Positions 41,557 through 51,400 of a stretch of DNA of 64,000 nt are shown here, piece after piece. The DNA is from CAYIHX01 sp964363305 (GTDB taxonomy: Bacteria; Bdellovibrionota; UBA1018), in assembly GCA_964363305.1 (NCBI GenBank), contig CAYIHX010000002.1, positions 62,001-126,000 of the forward strand. Reading direction: 5' to 3'. The notes under the pieces were generated by a model, which was not told the DNA's origin, searched no databases, and was given only the letters and a program-made list of their open reading frames with translations. The translations under genes were made by a program, and so were the position numbers. How positions within the stretch are numbered: position 1 is the first letter of the stretch; every line of letters begins with the position of its first letter.

Positions 41557-44112
41557 GCGGAGATAAGTTTTAAGAAATTGGGCCGTGTAGCCACGTGTGG
41601 ATTGGGCCACTTGTTCGGGCGTGCCTTCGGCGAGGATTTCCCCTCCCCCGGTTCCCCCTTCGGGGCCGACGTCGATGACATGGTCCGCACATTTGATGAT
41701 GTCAAGATTATGCTCGATTACAATGACGGTATTTCCCTGGGCGACGAGCGACCGGAGGATTTGGATGAGTTTTTTTACATCATCAAAATGTAGCCCAGTA
41801 GAGGGTTCATCCAAGAGGTAGACGGTTTTACCCGTACTTCGCTTGGAGAGTTCTCGAGTGAGTTTGATCCGCTGAGCCTCGCCACCGGAAAGAGTCGTTG
41901 CCGCCTGCCCAAGCCGTAGATAGCCAAGGCCCACATCGTTCAGGGTCTGTAATTTTGCCTTAAGCGCCGGGACGGCCTGGAAAAACTCAAGAGCCTCTTG
42001 TCCGGTCATTTCAAGTACGTCCGCGATGCTTTTTCCTCGATACAGGATTTGAAGGGTTTCACGGCTGTATCGGCGCCCTTTGCAGCTTTCGCAGGTCACG
42101 AAGACGTCCGGGAGAAAATGCATTTCGACTTTTTTTAGTCCGTCTCCCTCGCAGGTTTCGCAACGTCCTCCTGGTACGTTGAACGAAAAGCGGCCGGGGG
42201 TGAAGCCCCGAACCTGAGAATCGGCCAACTGAGCGAAAAGGCCCCGAATGATGCCAAAGAGTCCTGTGTAGGTCGCGGGATTTGAGCGAGGGGTCTTTCC
42301 TATCGGGGATTGGTCTACATCGATGACCTTGTCGAGTGCGTCGAGCCCGAGGAGCTTTTTAACCTTCACCTTCCCGACGTTCGCGCGATAGAGCTTCTCC
42401 GCTAAGGCGCGGTAGAGCGTGTCGAGGACTAAACTGCTTTTGCCGCTTCCCGAAACACCAGTGACGACGGTGAAAAGGCCTAGGGGAAATTCTACAGACA
42501 CATCACGCAGATTGTTTTCAGTCGCGCCTTCAATGCGGATGACTCGGTGTGGGTCGATGGGTCGTCGATCCGACGGCACGTCAATCTTGAGGTCGCCCTT
42601 CAGGTAGCGACCCGTGATGCTCCTGGGATCATTGAGAACGTCTTGATAGGTTCCAGATGCGCAGATGGCCCCCCCGAGGGTGCCGGCACCAGGTCCTAGA
42701 TCTAAGATCCAGTCCGCACGGGCCATCGTGTCCCTGTCGTGTTCGACAACGAGTACCGTATTTCCATGATCGCGGAGGCTCTCGAGGGTCTCAATCAGGC
42801 GGTTATTGTCGCGCTGGTGAAGGCCGATGCTCGGTTCGTCGAGGACATAGATGACGCCAACCAAGGAGGACCCGATTTGGGTGGCGAGTCGAATTCGCTG
42901 GCTCTCGCCTCCGGACAAGGACTGGGCGGAGCGGGACAGGGAGAGATATTCTACGCCGACATTCAGAAGAAAGACGAGTCTTTCTTTGATCTCTTTAATG
43001 ACGCGATCTGAGATCAAAGCTTCTCGCGAAGAGAGGGCGAGAGCTTGAAAGAAGCCTGAAAGAGCAGCAAGCGAACAAGCAGATAGATCAGCGATGGTCC
43101 TGTCGTGAATAAAAAAATGAAGACTTTCCTTCTTAAGGCGAGCGCCGTGGCAGAGTGAGCACGGTGTCTCAGGGGCGGCCAGGTAGCTCGGAGGGTCCTC
43201 TGTCTCCTGTTCAGCAGCCTTTTTTTCTACGCCGAGGCCATCACACTGTGGACATGCACCCATCGGGCTGTTGAATGAGAAAAGGCGCGGCTCGGGTGAA
43301 GGATAGCTGATCCCGCAGTCCGTACAGGCAAATTTCTCGGACATGAGGACTTCAGTTCGCGCCTCCCCCTCCCAGCTCTCAAGCACGAGAGCGCCGGCTC
43401 CAATGCGAAGGGCCAACTCAACGGATTCGCTGACCCTGGCCCCGAGCGTTCCTCGATCACCGCGGATAATCAGGCGATCGACATACACTTCGATATTGTG
43501 CTTCTTGTTTTTGTCGAGTGCGATGTCGTCGCCCAGATCAAGAACGTCTCCGTCGATTCGTACCCGAACAAAGCCTCTTTGGCGAAGTTGCAGAAGCTCC
43601 TTCTGGTATTCCCCTTTTCGCCCCTGGACGACGGGAGCAAGAATGGCCACCTTTGCTTCTTCTGGGGCGGTAAGGATCTGATCGACGATTTGCTGGGGAG
43701 ACTGCGAACGGATCGGCTTTTTGCAGTTCCAGCAGAGCGGTCTTCCGATTCGACTAAAGAGAAGTCGGAGGTAATCGTGAAGCTCTGTGACGGTTCCGAC
43801 GGTTGACCGGGGGTTGTAGCTCGTGGTTCGCTGTTCGATGGAAATCGTTGGACTCAAACCCTCGATCGAGTCGACTTCTGGTTTCTGGAGCTGAGTTAGA
43901 AACTGGCGAGCATACGCAGAAAGACTCTCCACGTAGCGACGCTGCCCCTCCGCATAGATTGTATCGAAGGCCAGTGAAGATTTTCCCGAGCCGGAAGGGC
44001 CGGTAATCACAACAAGTCGATCGCGAGGAAGGCGAACGGTGATGTCTTTTAAATTGTGCGCGCGGGCGCCTTTGACCACGATCCATTCGTCAGGAGGGCT
44101 TCCCTCGGCCAT
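41542..44112 (-). CDS. uvrA: Excinuclease ABC subunit A lacking the insertion domain
   Basis: The 856-residue protein has both UvrA ATPase modules: Walker A GPSGSGKSS and GVSGSGKSS, signatures LSGGESQRIRL and LSGGEAQRIKL, and LDEPSIGLHQRD and LDEPSTGLHFDD. The UvrB-binding region (residues 125-250) and C-terminal zinc module (CETCEGDG, CESCKGRRYSRETL) are present. Typical UvrA has about 940 residues. Here the first zinc module reads ACPQCDGLG (Cys287/Cys290) and, only 27 residues later, PCSLCHGARL (Cys318/Cys321), where E. coli has over 100. The missing part is the insertion domain that contacts DNA. UvrA recognises bulky lesions with UvrB. It is the last gene of the mfd transcript. Confidence 0.95.
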   Translation of the reverse strand: MAEGSPPDEWIVVKGARAHNLKDITVRLPRDRLVVITGPSGSGKSSLAFDTIYAEGQRRYVESLSAYARQFLTQLQKPEVDSIEGLSPTISIEQRTTSYNPRSTVGTVTELHDYLRLLFSRIGRPLCWNCKKPIRSQSPQQIVDQILTAPEEAKVAILAPVVQGRKGEYQKELLQLRQRGFVRVRIDGDVLDLGDDIALDKNKKHNIEVYVDRLIIRGDRGTLGARVSESVELALRIGAGALVLESWEGEARTEVLMSEKFACTDCGISYPSPEPRLFSFNSPMGACPQCDGLGVEKKAAEQETEDPPSYLAAPETPCSLCHGARLKKESLHFFIHDRTIADLSACSLAALSGFFQALALSSREALISDRVIKEIKERLVFLLNVGVEYLSLSRSAQSLSGGESQRIRLATQIGSSLVGVIYVLDEPSIGLHQRDNNRLIETLESLRDHGNTVLVVEHDRDTMARADWILDLGPGAGTLGGAICASGTYQDVLNDPRSITGRYLKGDLKIDVPSDRRPIDPHRVIRIEGATENNLRDVSVEFPLGLFTVVTGVSGSGKSSLVLDTLYRALAEKLYRANVGKVKVKKLLGLDALDKVIDVDQSPIGKTPRSNPATYTGLFGIIRGLFAQLADSQVRGFTPGRFSFNVPGGRCETCEGDGLKKVEMHFLPDVFVTCESCKGRRYSRETLQILYRGKSIADVLEMTGQEALEFFQAVPALKAKLQTLNDVGLGYLRLGQAATTLSGGEAQRIKLTRELSKRSTGKTVYLLDEPSTGLHFDDVKKLIQILRSLVAQGNTVIVIEHNLDIIKCADHVIDVGPEGGTGGGEILAEGTPEQVAQSTRGYTAQFLKTYLRAAGP

Positions 44113-44126
44113 GAGCGTAGGCTCCT

Positions 44127-45536
44127 TCAGTGGCTCCCGCCAACAGTGATGGAAGCATCCGCCAATGCCTTCTCCATCGTTTCTTGAATCCGACCGAGCC
44201 CCTCTTGTGTGGTCGCCTCAAATCGCATGACAAGTACGGGTTGAGTATTGGATGCCCGAAGGAGGCCCCAGCCGTCCGGGAAATCGACACGCACACCGTC
44301 TATATCATTCAGCTTCATGTCTGCCCGAAGGAGCTGCTCCTTTACTGTGGCGACCAATTCAAATTTTTGCTGTTCGATGCAATCGACGCGAATTTCCGGG
44401 GTGGAATAGCTTTTCGGCAAACCGGACAGCAGACTCGAAACGGGTCCGGAGTGGGCGTCAGCAATTTCCAGAACCCTCATCGCTGCGTAGATGGCGTCGT
44501 CAAAACCGAAGTAGCGGTCGGCGAAGAAGATGTGTCCTGACATTTCTCCTGCCAAAAGCGCGCCGGTCTCTTTCATTTTCGCCTTGATCAGGGAGTGGCC
44601 CGTCTTCCACATGATTCCCTTGCCACCGCGACGCTCAATATCTTCATAGAGTCGGTGGCTAGATTTCACCTCGGAGATGATGGTCGCACCGGGGTGTTCC
44701 TTTAACAGCGCGCGCGAGAAGATGACCATCAGCTCATCACCATAGAGAATCGCGCCAGTCTCATCCACCAAGCCGATCCGATCACTATCTCCGTCAAAAG
44801 CGACGCCGAAGTCGGCCTTCTCCTTTACGACGGATGCTACGAGGGCTTTGAGGTTAGCCGGCACGGTGGGATCAGGATGGTGATTCGGGAAGCGTCCATC
44901 GAGCTCGCAAAAAAGAGGGACCACCGACGCGCCCAGGGCCCGAAAAAGAAGGGGCGCGACGGTCGATGCTGTTCCGTTACCGGCATCAAGAACCACCTTA
45001 AGTCTCTTTGACAGAGGGCGGGCATTCCTTGTCAGGTGGTCGAGATAGGCGGGAATGATTTCATAATGAGTCAAGGCTCCGCGGGTTGGGGCAGAGGGTT
45101 GCAGGCGCTTGTTCAGAATCGACCGAAGCTCCTGAATCGTCTCGCCATGAATGGTGGAGGTGCCGCGCGAAATCTTAAATCCGTTGTAGTTGGCCGGATT
45201 GTGGGACCCGGTAATCATAACGGAACCATCGAGGTTTAAGTGAAAAACGCTAAAATAACTGAGCGGCGAGGGGCAGGTTCCGAGGTCGATGACATCAATG
45301 CCGGAATCGATCAGTCCCTGAATCACCGCGTTTGCATATTCGTCGCTCGACAGTCGGCAGTCGCGGCCTACGGAAAGAGTGAGGCGCTGGCGTTGAGCGA
45401 TAGGCGTCGTGCCGTGCAGGAGCTGAGCATAGGCCAGGGCGAGCTGATAGGCGAACTCCGCGCTCAGATCAGTGCCTGCTATGCCTCGGATATCGTACTC
45501 TCGAAAAACGCTGGGATTCCAATTTGCGGGATTCAT
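44127..45536 (-). CDS. Phosphomannomutase/phosphoglucomutase (alpha-D-phosphohexomutase)
   Basis: From the ATG at 45536, overlapping the pdxA stop as ATGA, the protein has 469 residues. It carries the four family sites: phosphoserine in MITGSHNPANYNG, metal-binding DGDSDR, sugar-binding GEMSGHIFF and phosphate-binding RASNTQPVLVMR. PMM/PGM enzymes interconvert hexose 1- and 6-phosphates for lipopolysaccharide and other polysaccharides. The GEMSGH loop is the dual-specificity AlgC-like type. An in-frame start 18 bases upstream is possible. The position within an envelope and repair operon fits cell-surface sugar supply. Confidence 0.93.
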   Translation of the reverse strand: MNPANWNPSVFREYDIRGIAGTDLSAEFAYQLALAYAQLLHGTTPIAQRQRLTLSVGRDCRLSSDEYANAVIQGLIDSGIDVIDLGTCPSPLSYFSVFHLNLDGSVMITGSHNPANYNGFKISRGTSTIHGETIQELRSILNKRLQPSAPTRGALTHYEIIPAYLDHLTRNARPLSKRLKVVLDAGNGTASTVAPLLFRALGASVVPLFCELDGRFPNHHPDPTVPANLKALVASVVKEKADFGVAFDGDSDRIGLVDETGAILYGDELMVIFSRALLKEHPGATIISEVKSSHRLYEDIERRGGKGIMWKTGHSLIKAKMKETGALLAGEMSGHIFFADRYFGFDDAIYAAMRVLEIADAHSGPVSSLLSGLPKSYSTPEIRVDCIEQQKFELVATVKEQLLRADMKLNDIDGVRVDFPDGWGLLRASNTQPVLVMRFEATTQEGLGRIQETMEKALADASITVGGSH

Positions 45537-46549
45537 TGCCTCTCTCTTTGGCAAATTTTATCCGCCAGCTCAATAGCGGCCTCAAGACTAGAAGGGTCTG
45601 CTATTCCTTTACCCGCGATGTCAAAGCCGGTTCCGTGGTCCACTGAGGTTCGTGTGATCGGGAGACCGAGAGTCACATTGACGGTGCGCGTAAAATCAAG
45701 GAGCTTAACCGGGACAAGACCCTGGTCGTGGTACATGGCGATGACGGCATCGTAGCGAGCAGACTTTGAGCGGGCTTGGTTGAGCGCGAAAAAAGTGTCT
45801 GCGGCAAAAGGGCCATCAATTTGGGCTCGGTCCGCGTAAGAGACTCGAATTTTTCTGAGCGTCGGCATAATAGTTTGTTTTTCCTCGGTACCGAGGAGAC
45901 CGTGCTCACCCGCATGGGGGTTGAGCGCCAGGACTGCAATTCTCGGTCTCCCGATGCCGACGGCGTCAACCAGGTAGTGGTACGTATCGTTGATTGTGCG
46001 TTGGATCGCTGCGGGCGTGACGAGGGAGGCGACCTTTCTGAGTGGGGCGTGAACGGTGACTAAACTGACCCGCAAAGCAGAGTTGGTGAGCATCATGGTC
46101 GCAGACTTTTTTTTGCATAAATGAGCGAGAAATTCTGTATGTCCCGGAAAGGAAAATCCCCCTTTTTTCAGGTGTTCCTTGCTGATCGGGCCCGTGACGA
46201 GAGCTCGAGTGGTTCCCCGGAGTACGGAGCGAGTGGCCTTTTCGATTGCCCAGCCGGATTGAAAGCCCGAGAGATTTTTTTTTCGAGGAGCGGTGTCTGG
46301 GGCGGCAACGAGGCGAACGCGGGGTTCAACTGAGGGTGGTAGCAAGTGTAGTGTTTCTTGAAGGTGGTCCGGATCAACGAGATCAATCTGTGCACCGACG
46401 CGTTTTAAGCCCTCGAAACTCCCAAAGCAGAGGAGCCGGTTGGACAGAGAGGGATTTGCTTGGACAACTTTCCAGAGAATTTCAGGGCCGATGCCATCAG
46501 GATCACCGGGGGTCAGCGCAAGCCACCTGGAGTTCGACGATCCGCTCAT
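45533..46549 (-). CDS. pdxA: 4-hydroxythreonine-4-phosphate dehydrogenase
   Basis: The 338-residue protein has the PdxA order: LTPGDPDGIGPEI, VTGPISKEHL, FPGHTEFLAHL, LALNPHAGEHG, GPFAADTFF, AMYHDQGLVPVKL and TSVDHGTGFDIAGKG. It oxidises 4-phosphohydroxy-threonine in pyridoxal 5'-phosphate synthesis and uses the three His residues of these motifs to bind metal. The surA-pdxA adjacency occurs in E. coli as well. It overlaps both neighbours by four bases. Confidence 0.95.
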   Translation of the reverse strand: MSGSSNSRWLALTPGDPDGIGPEILWKVVQANPSLSNRLLCFGSFEGLKRVGAQIDLVDPDHLQETLHLLPPSVEPRVRLVAAPDTAPRKKNLSGFQSGWAIEKATRSVLRGTTRALVTGPISKEHLKKGGFSFPGHTEFLAHLCKKKSATMMLTNSALRVSLVTVHAPLRKVASLVTPAAIQRTINDTYHYLVDAVGIGRPRIAVLALNPHAGEHGLLGTEEKQTIMPTLRKIRVSYADRAQIDGPFAADTFFALNQARSKSARYDAVIAMYHDQGLVPVKLLDFTRTVNVTLGLPITRTSVDHGTGFDIAGKGIADPSSLEAAIELADKICQRERQ

Positions 46550-47532
46550 TCAACTTTAGCTTTTTTGACTGCAGGGAGGGTTGGCTCCCCTGCCTTGTGA
46601 ATGAAGGCATTCTGCTTTTTGCGGTCAAGCCAGAGGGAGATCTGGTGCTGGTACTCGCTGGCGGCGAGTTGGTTCCGGATATCTTCTTTGATCTTTTGAT
46701 ATCTTTCGTCGTCGCCGGCGGTCACGTCGACCAGGCGAATAACAAAAAACTGACTATTGGGTGTCCCGAGTACGCCACTGAGCTCCCCGATCTTCATTTT
46801 TTCCATCTCGGCCTTGAGGGATGAGGAGAGCTGGTCTTCCGGAACTTTCGCGAGTGAGCCATCGCCTGCCCCATCCGTGATTCGTTTCGCGACCTCGTCA
46901 AAAGCCTCTCCCGCCTTGATCTCGCGAAGGGCTCGCTCGAGAACTTCGTGAGCAGACTGAGAGGATTTAAAATCAGACGGCAGAACGCTGATCATTTGAA
47001 ATGAGTAAGTGCGCGGCGCTTTGGTGTCCCGATTGAACTTGTTAAAATAGAAATTTTTGACGTCATCGTCCGTCACGCTGACCTTGGTTCGAATATCCGT
47101 CTCGACGAGGTTTTTCTTTGAGACGCTCATTCGGATCAGCTCAAAATAATCATCGAAGCTGAAACCTTGCTCCTGGAGTGCCTCCTTGAGCGAGGAACGA
47201 GATAATCGATTTTCCGACTGAATCTGATTGATGGCCTGATCTGTCTCAGTGTCTGTCGCCGGATAGGTCAGCGCGATGAGCCTCTCTTCGATGAGAAAGT
47301 CGACAACCTCTTGCGTCGAGGCGTTTGCTCCTTTGGTTCCCGCCACCGAGCCGACAAAAAGCGGATCGAGCTGGGCGCGGAGCGAAACAGTTTTCTTAAA
47401 ACGCTCCACGTCCGAAGTGAGGATGAGGCTGGCATTTACGGACGCCTCGAGCCGGTCGATCGAGGATGGTGTGGCAAGCGCGGCATGGGGAACGACCATC
47501 GAAGCGGCGAGTAAAGCGAGGGAGAGCAGCAT
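46546..47532 (-). CDS. surA: SurA-like periplasmic chaperone
   Basis: The 328-residue protein has a signal peptide (residues 1-20, ending AALA) and a SurA N-terminal domain with VNASLILTSDVERFKK and EEVVDFLIEERL-like helices (VVDFLIEERLIALTYPA). A parvulin-like segment follows (FQMISVLPSDF, RALREIKAGEAFDEVAKRITDGAGDGSLAKV, FFVIRLVDV). SurA chaperones outer-membrane proteins. Only one PPIase-like domain is visible instead of the usual two, and its active-site region looks weakly conserved, so chaperone function is likelier than isomerase. It is followed by pdxA, the same pair as in enterobacteria. Confidence 0.83.
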   Translation of the reverse strand: MLLSLALLAASMVVPHAALATPSSIDRLEASVNASLILTSDVERFKKTVSLRAQLDPLFVGSVAGTKGANASTQEVVDFLIEERLIALTYPATDTETDQAINQIQSENRLSRSSLKEALQEQGFSFDDYFELIRMSVSKKNLVETDIRTKVSVTDDDVKNFYFNKFNRDTKAPRTYSFQMISVLPSDFKSSQSAHEVLERALREIKAGEAFDEVAKRITDGAGDGSLAKVPEDQLSSSLKAEMEKMKIGELSGVLGTPNSQFFVIRLVDVTAGDDERYQKIKEDIRNQLAASEYQHQISLWLDRKKQNAFIHKAGEPTLPAVKKAKVE

Positions 47533-47635
47533 AGAGATCTGTTTTCTCTATTTTACAGCCAACAGACCAGCCCAAAAACAGGGTCACCGCAAATGATGCG
47601 CAGCGCAACCAGCAATGAAGCTCTTGCGATGGCTG

Positions 47636-48490
47636 CTACTCTTTCAGAAGCTCGGAGCGAACTGACACCTTGGCGGCCGCGCGGAGTTTTCCGACGTATG
47701 AGCTAAAGAGTTCATTTCGTTTCACTTCAAAGACGAGGCGTTTGACCTGGGCCTTGTCGGCATCTTCCCAGGCGCGAATCGCCGTAAGCCGAATGATGTG
47801 ATAGCCGAATTGCGTCCGAACGATCGGGCTGACTTTTCCCGGCTTGAGCCGCAATGCTGCCTCATAGAAAGCCGGATCCAGCCGGTCCCTGGTTTGGTAG
47901 TCGATGTCGCCCCCCATGGGCGCTGCGGGACCCTCTGAAAAACGCTGCGCCGCTTCAGCGAATGACATTTTTCCGGAGGCGACATTTTCGTCGTAAATTT
48001 TCTTGAGGCGGGCGAACGCGATTTTCGCATCATCCGCGGAAGCATCGGGGGTCAGCGGAACAAAAATGTGGCTGGTTCGGATTTCAGGATTTTTTGAATA
48101 GTAGGTCTTCGCATCACTATCCGTGATAAAAATTTGCTCGACCTGCTTGCCGAGCTGCTTTTCCAATAGCGCGTAGTACAGAACGGTATTGAGACGCTCT
48201 ACTACTTCTGGATCTTGATCCAACTTCAAGCGCTTTGCTTCCTGAACGGCTAGCTCGCGCTTGACGACCTCCTCAAGCAGGGCCTTTTTTGAAGGGGTGC
48301 GTAGCTGGAGAAGCCGTCTGTTCTCCTGATAGCGCTTATTAAAGTCCTCCAGGCTCAGGACTGTTCCATTGATTCTGGCGAGCTCGGTCGCAGCATGAGT
48401 GAAACGGAGTGGGCTTAGTGTCAAAAAGACGACAGCAATGCTGACCAGGGCGTTCTTCATATCTTGAGGGTAACAGCTTTTCAGCACCAT
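47636..48490 (-). CDS. Parvulin-type peptidyl-prolyl isomerase (PpiC/PrsA-like), exported
   Basis: The 284-residue protein has a signal peptide (hydrophobic from residue 13 to about 33, FTHAA end). A helical N-part follows (FNKRYQENRRLLQLRTPSKKALLEEVVKRELAVQ, split here), then a good parvulin domain: TSHIFVPL, SFAEAAQRFSEGPAAPMGGDID, and FGYHIIRLT. Parvulins catalyse prolyl isomerisation in exported proteins. The first ATG abuts the mfd stop directly (TGAATG); a second at 48460 gives a more usual signal peptide and is a fair alternative start. It lies between mfd and surA, with a 103-base gap before surA. Confidence 0.88.
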   Translation of the reverse strand: MVLKSCYPQDMKNALVSIAVVFLTLSPLRFTHAATELARINGTVLSLEDFNKRYQENRRLLQLRTPSKKALLEEVVKRELAVQEAKRLKLDQDPEVVERLNTVLYYALLEKQLGKQVEQIFITDSDAKTYYSKNPEIRTSHIFVPLTPDASADDAKIAFARLKKIYDENVASGKMSFAEAAQRFSEGPAAPMGGDIDYQTRDRLDPAFYEAALRLKPGKVSPIVRTQFGYHIIRLTAIRAWEDADKAQVKRLVFEVKRNELFSSYVGKLRAAAKVSVRSELLKE

Positions 48491-51400
48491 TCAATGCAGA
48501 CGTTCGAGCACTTGTTGAGTTTCGAAGAATAGCTCGGCGGGATCCCGCCAGGACTTCATGCGAACGACGAGTTTTGAGTCGGGCAGGAGCTGATAAATAT
48601 CAGGAAACGCCGAGACGAGGCTGATCATCTTAGTGGGCTCAATGCGGCAGTTCTTTCCGGGGACGAGCGAAATCCGATCTTTTCCGACAGTAATTCCCGC
48701 GAGGCCGGTTTGCTTGAGCAGAATTTTTAGGCGGATCACCCAAAAAAGATTCATTGCCGGTATGGGCAGACGCCCAAACCGGTCCTGAAGTTCGCTTTCC
48801 AGATCGGCCAGCGCAGCGTCGTTCTCCGCAGAGGCGAGCTTGCGGTAGAGTGCGAGTCGTTGGTGTGGGTCGGGAATATAGTTTTCGTCGAAGTAGGCTG
48901 AAAACGGAGTTTTTATCTCAGGCTCCTCGGTTGACTCTTCCTGCGTGGGTTTTCCCTGTTGTTCGCGAACGGCTTGATCAAGAAGCTCAAGATAAAGGTC
49001 AAAACCAACCGCGGCGATGTGCCCACTTTGCTGCGCGCCGACGAGGTCCCCTCCGCCGCGGATCTCTAGGTCGTGGGAGGCGATGCTAAATCCGCTACCA
49101 AGTTCCACGAAGCGTTGAATCACGTCGAGGCGTTTCTTTGCGTCCTCACTGATGCCGCCAGTATCGGGAACAAGGAGGTAGGCATAGGCCCTTTCTTGTC
49201 CACGGCCAACGCGGCCTCGGATTTGATAGAGCTGCGCAAGGCCAAGGGCATCCGCACGATCGACAATGAGGGTGTTGGCCGATGGGATATCTAGGCCGGA
49301 TTCAATGATCGTTGTACTTACAAGTACCTGAGAGCGTCGCTCATAAAAATCCAGCATGGCCGTCTCGAGCGCCTTCTCGCTCATCTGCCCATGGCCGACT
49401 GACACGCGAACTCCGGGTACGAGGCGCTCGAGATCCTCGACCGCCTTTGGAATGCTTTGGACGCGGTTGTGAAGGTAAAAAACCTGCCCTCCCCGGGCGA
49501 GCTCGGTCTCAATGGCGCGGCGAATGATCTCCTCGTCAAACTTCGCGACGAATGTCTTAATGGGCAGGCGGTTTGAAGGTGGGGTGTTCATGATCGTAAT
49601 TTCGCGCAGTCCGCCCAGGGCCATCTGGAGGGTTCGCGGAATCGGTGTGGCAGTGAGGGTGAGGACATGAGTGCTGACCTTGAGAGCCTTGAGTCGTTCC
49701 TTGTGCTCAACGCCGAAGCGATGCTCCTCGTCAACGACGATGAGAGCGAGGTTCTTGAAACGAACGTCTTTCGAAAGCAGCCGGTGGGTTCCGATCACGA
49801 TATCGACCTTCCCATCCTGGGCTCGTCGAAGAATTTCTTTTTGCTCTTTCGGTGATTTAAAGCGCGAGATCGATTCAATGCAGATCGGGTATTCGCGCAT
49901 TCTGGCTTTGAATGAGAGCTCGTGCTGGTTGGCGAGCACGGTCGTAGGCACCAGGACAGCCACCTGGTAGCCGTCGGTGACGGCCTTAAATGCCGCACGC
50001 ATAGCCACTTCTGTTTTTCCGTACCCGACGTCGCCGCAAATCAGACGATCCATGATCTGGCCCGAGGCCAGGTCGGCCAGGGTGTCGTTGATCGCTTTGA
50101 GTTGATCGGGAGTCTCTTCGTAGGGAAAACGAGATTCAAATTCCTGCATGGGAGCGTCTCTTGGACTCATTCTGATTCCTTTTGCAAGTTTGCGCTTTGC
50201 ATAAAGGTCGACGAGATCGATCGCGATTTTTTTTACCGCGGCACGTACTTTCTCTTTTGCCTTCGCAAATTGCTGCGAGCCCAGTTTGTCGAGCGAGGCG
50301 GAACCGGGGGCGCCGGCATATTTTTGGATTACGTTTAGGCGGTAAACGGGCAGGTAGAGGCGATCCTTGTCTGCGTACTCCAGGTGTAGAAAGTCGCTTT
50401 CGCTGCCGGCCGAACCGATTCGAGTCATGCCGAAATAACGGCCAATTCCGTGGATCTTGTGGACCACGAGGTCGTGTGGGGCCAGGTCAGCTAAGGCTTG
50501 CAGTCCTGCCCACTGATCTTTGGCGCGGTCCTCTCGTGAATTCCTTCCGTCCACACGCTCGGAGGATTGCGAACCAAGGACCTCGCGATCAGTCATTACG
50601 AGAAGGCCTTCCTCTGGCCAATGAAAGCCAGACGAAAGACGCTCTGGATACAGGAGAAAGTCTCGTCCCTCTTCGAGGCTATGTTGGGACAGAAGGAATT
50701 TGAGTCGAACGGATTGTGTTTCTCCCTGGGCGAAAAGGGCAACTTTGAAACGCTCGAGTCGAAGGCGCCTCAGCAGGGTGGCCGTTCCCGCAAGGGAAGA
50801 CTCTCGATGGAGGGGCAGCAGTCGGGTGATGGGTTCCGTTTGAAACGAAAAAAGGCTGGTTGGCCCGTCGGAACGAGCGCTCGAAAGCGTGATCAGGTCA
50901 CATTTGATCGAAGCTCGAACGACCTCGGGGCTCTGGACGAGGGACTCCGCTCGATAGAGTTCTGGAGTCGGCGGGAGCAAATAAAAGCCCCTCTGACTCT
51001 CCTCCCCTAGGCCCTGCAAACGGAGTTCTTCGGCATAAAATGCATCCCAATCGGCCAGGCATCCCAGCTCGTCAATTACGGCGACAACAAAGGGTGCGTG
51101 ATTGATGAGGGTACTTGGCGTTTTACTGGCCCAGCAGGCCCAACCCTCGTGATGGTCCGGATAGGTATTTTCGGCGATTGAATGAAGGATCGGATCCCTT
51201 TTTCGGCGATCGAGTGAGAGGGTCTCGGCGTAACTACGAACGTGAGCGCGGATTCCGTCGCAGGTTTCTTGGTTGACGAGAGTTTCTCGCGCAACAGAAA
51301 AGAGAAGATGGGCCGGCAAAATTTGTTCCGAGGAGCTGGTGCGTTGGGTCTGGGGGTCGAAGGGACGGGCCTTCTCCAGGTCGTCGCCGAAGTATTCGAG

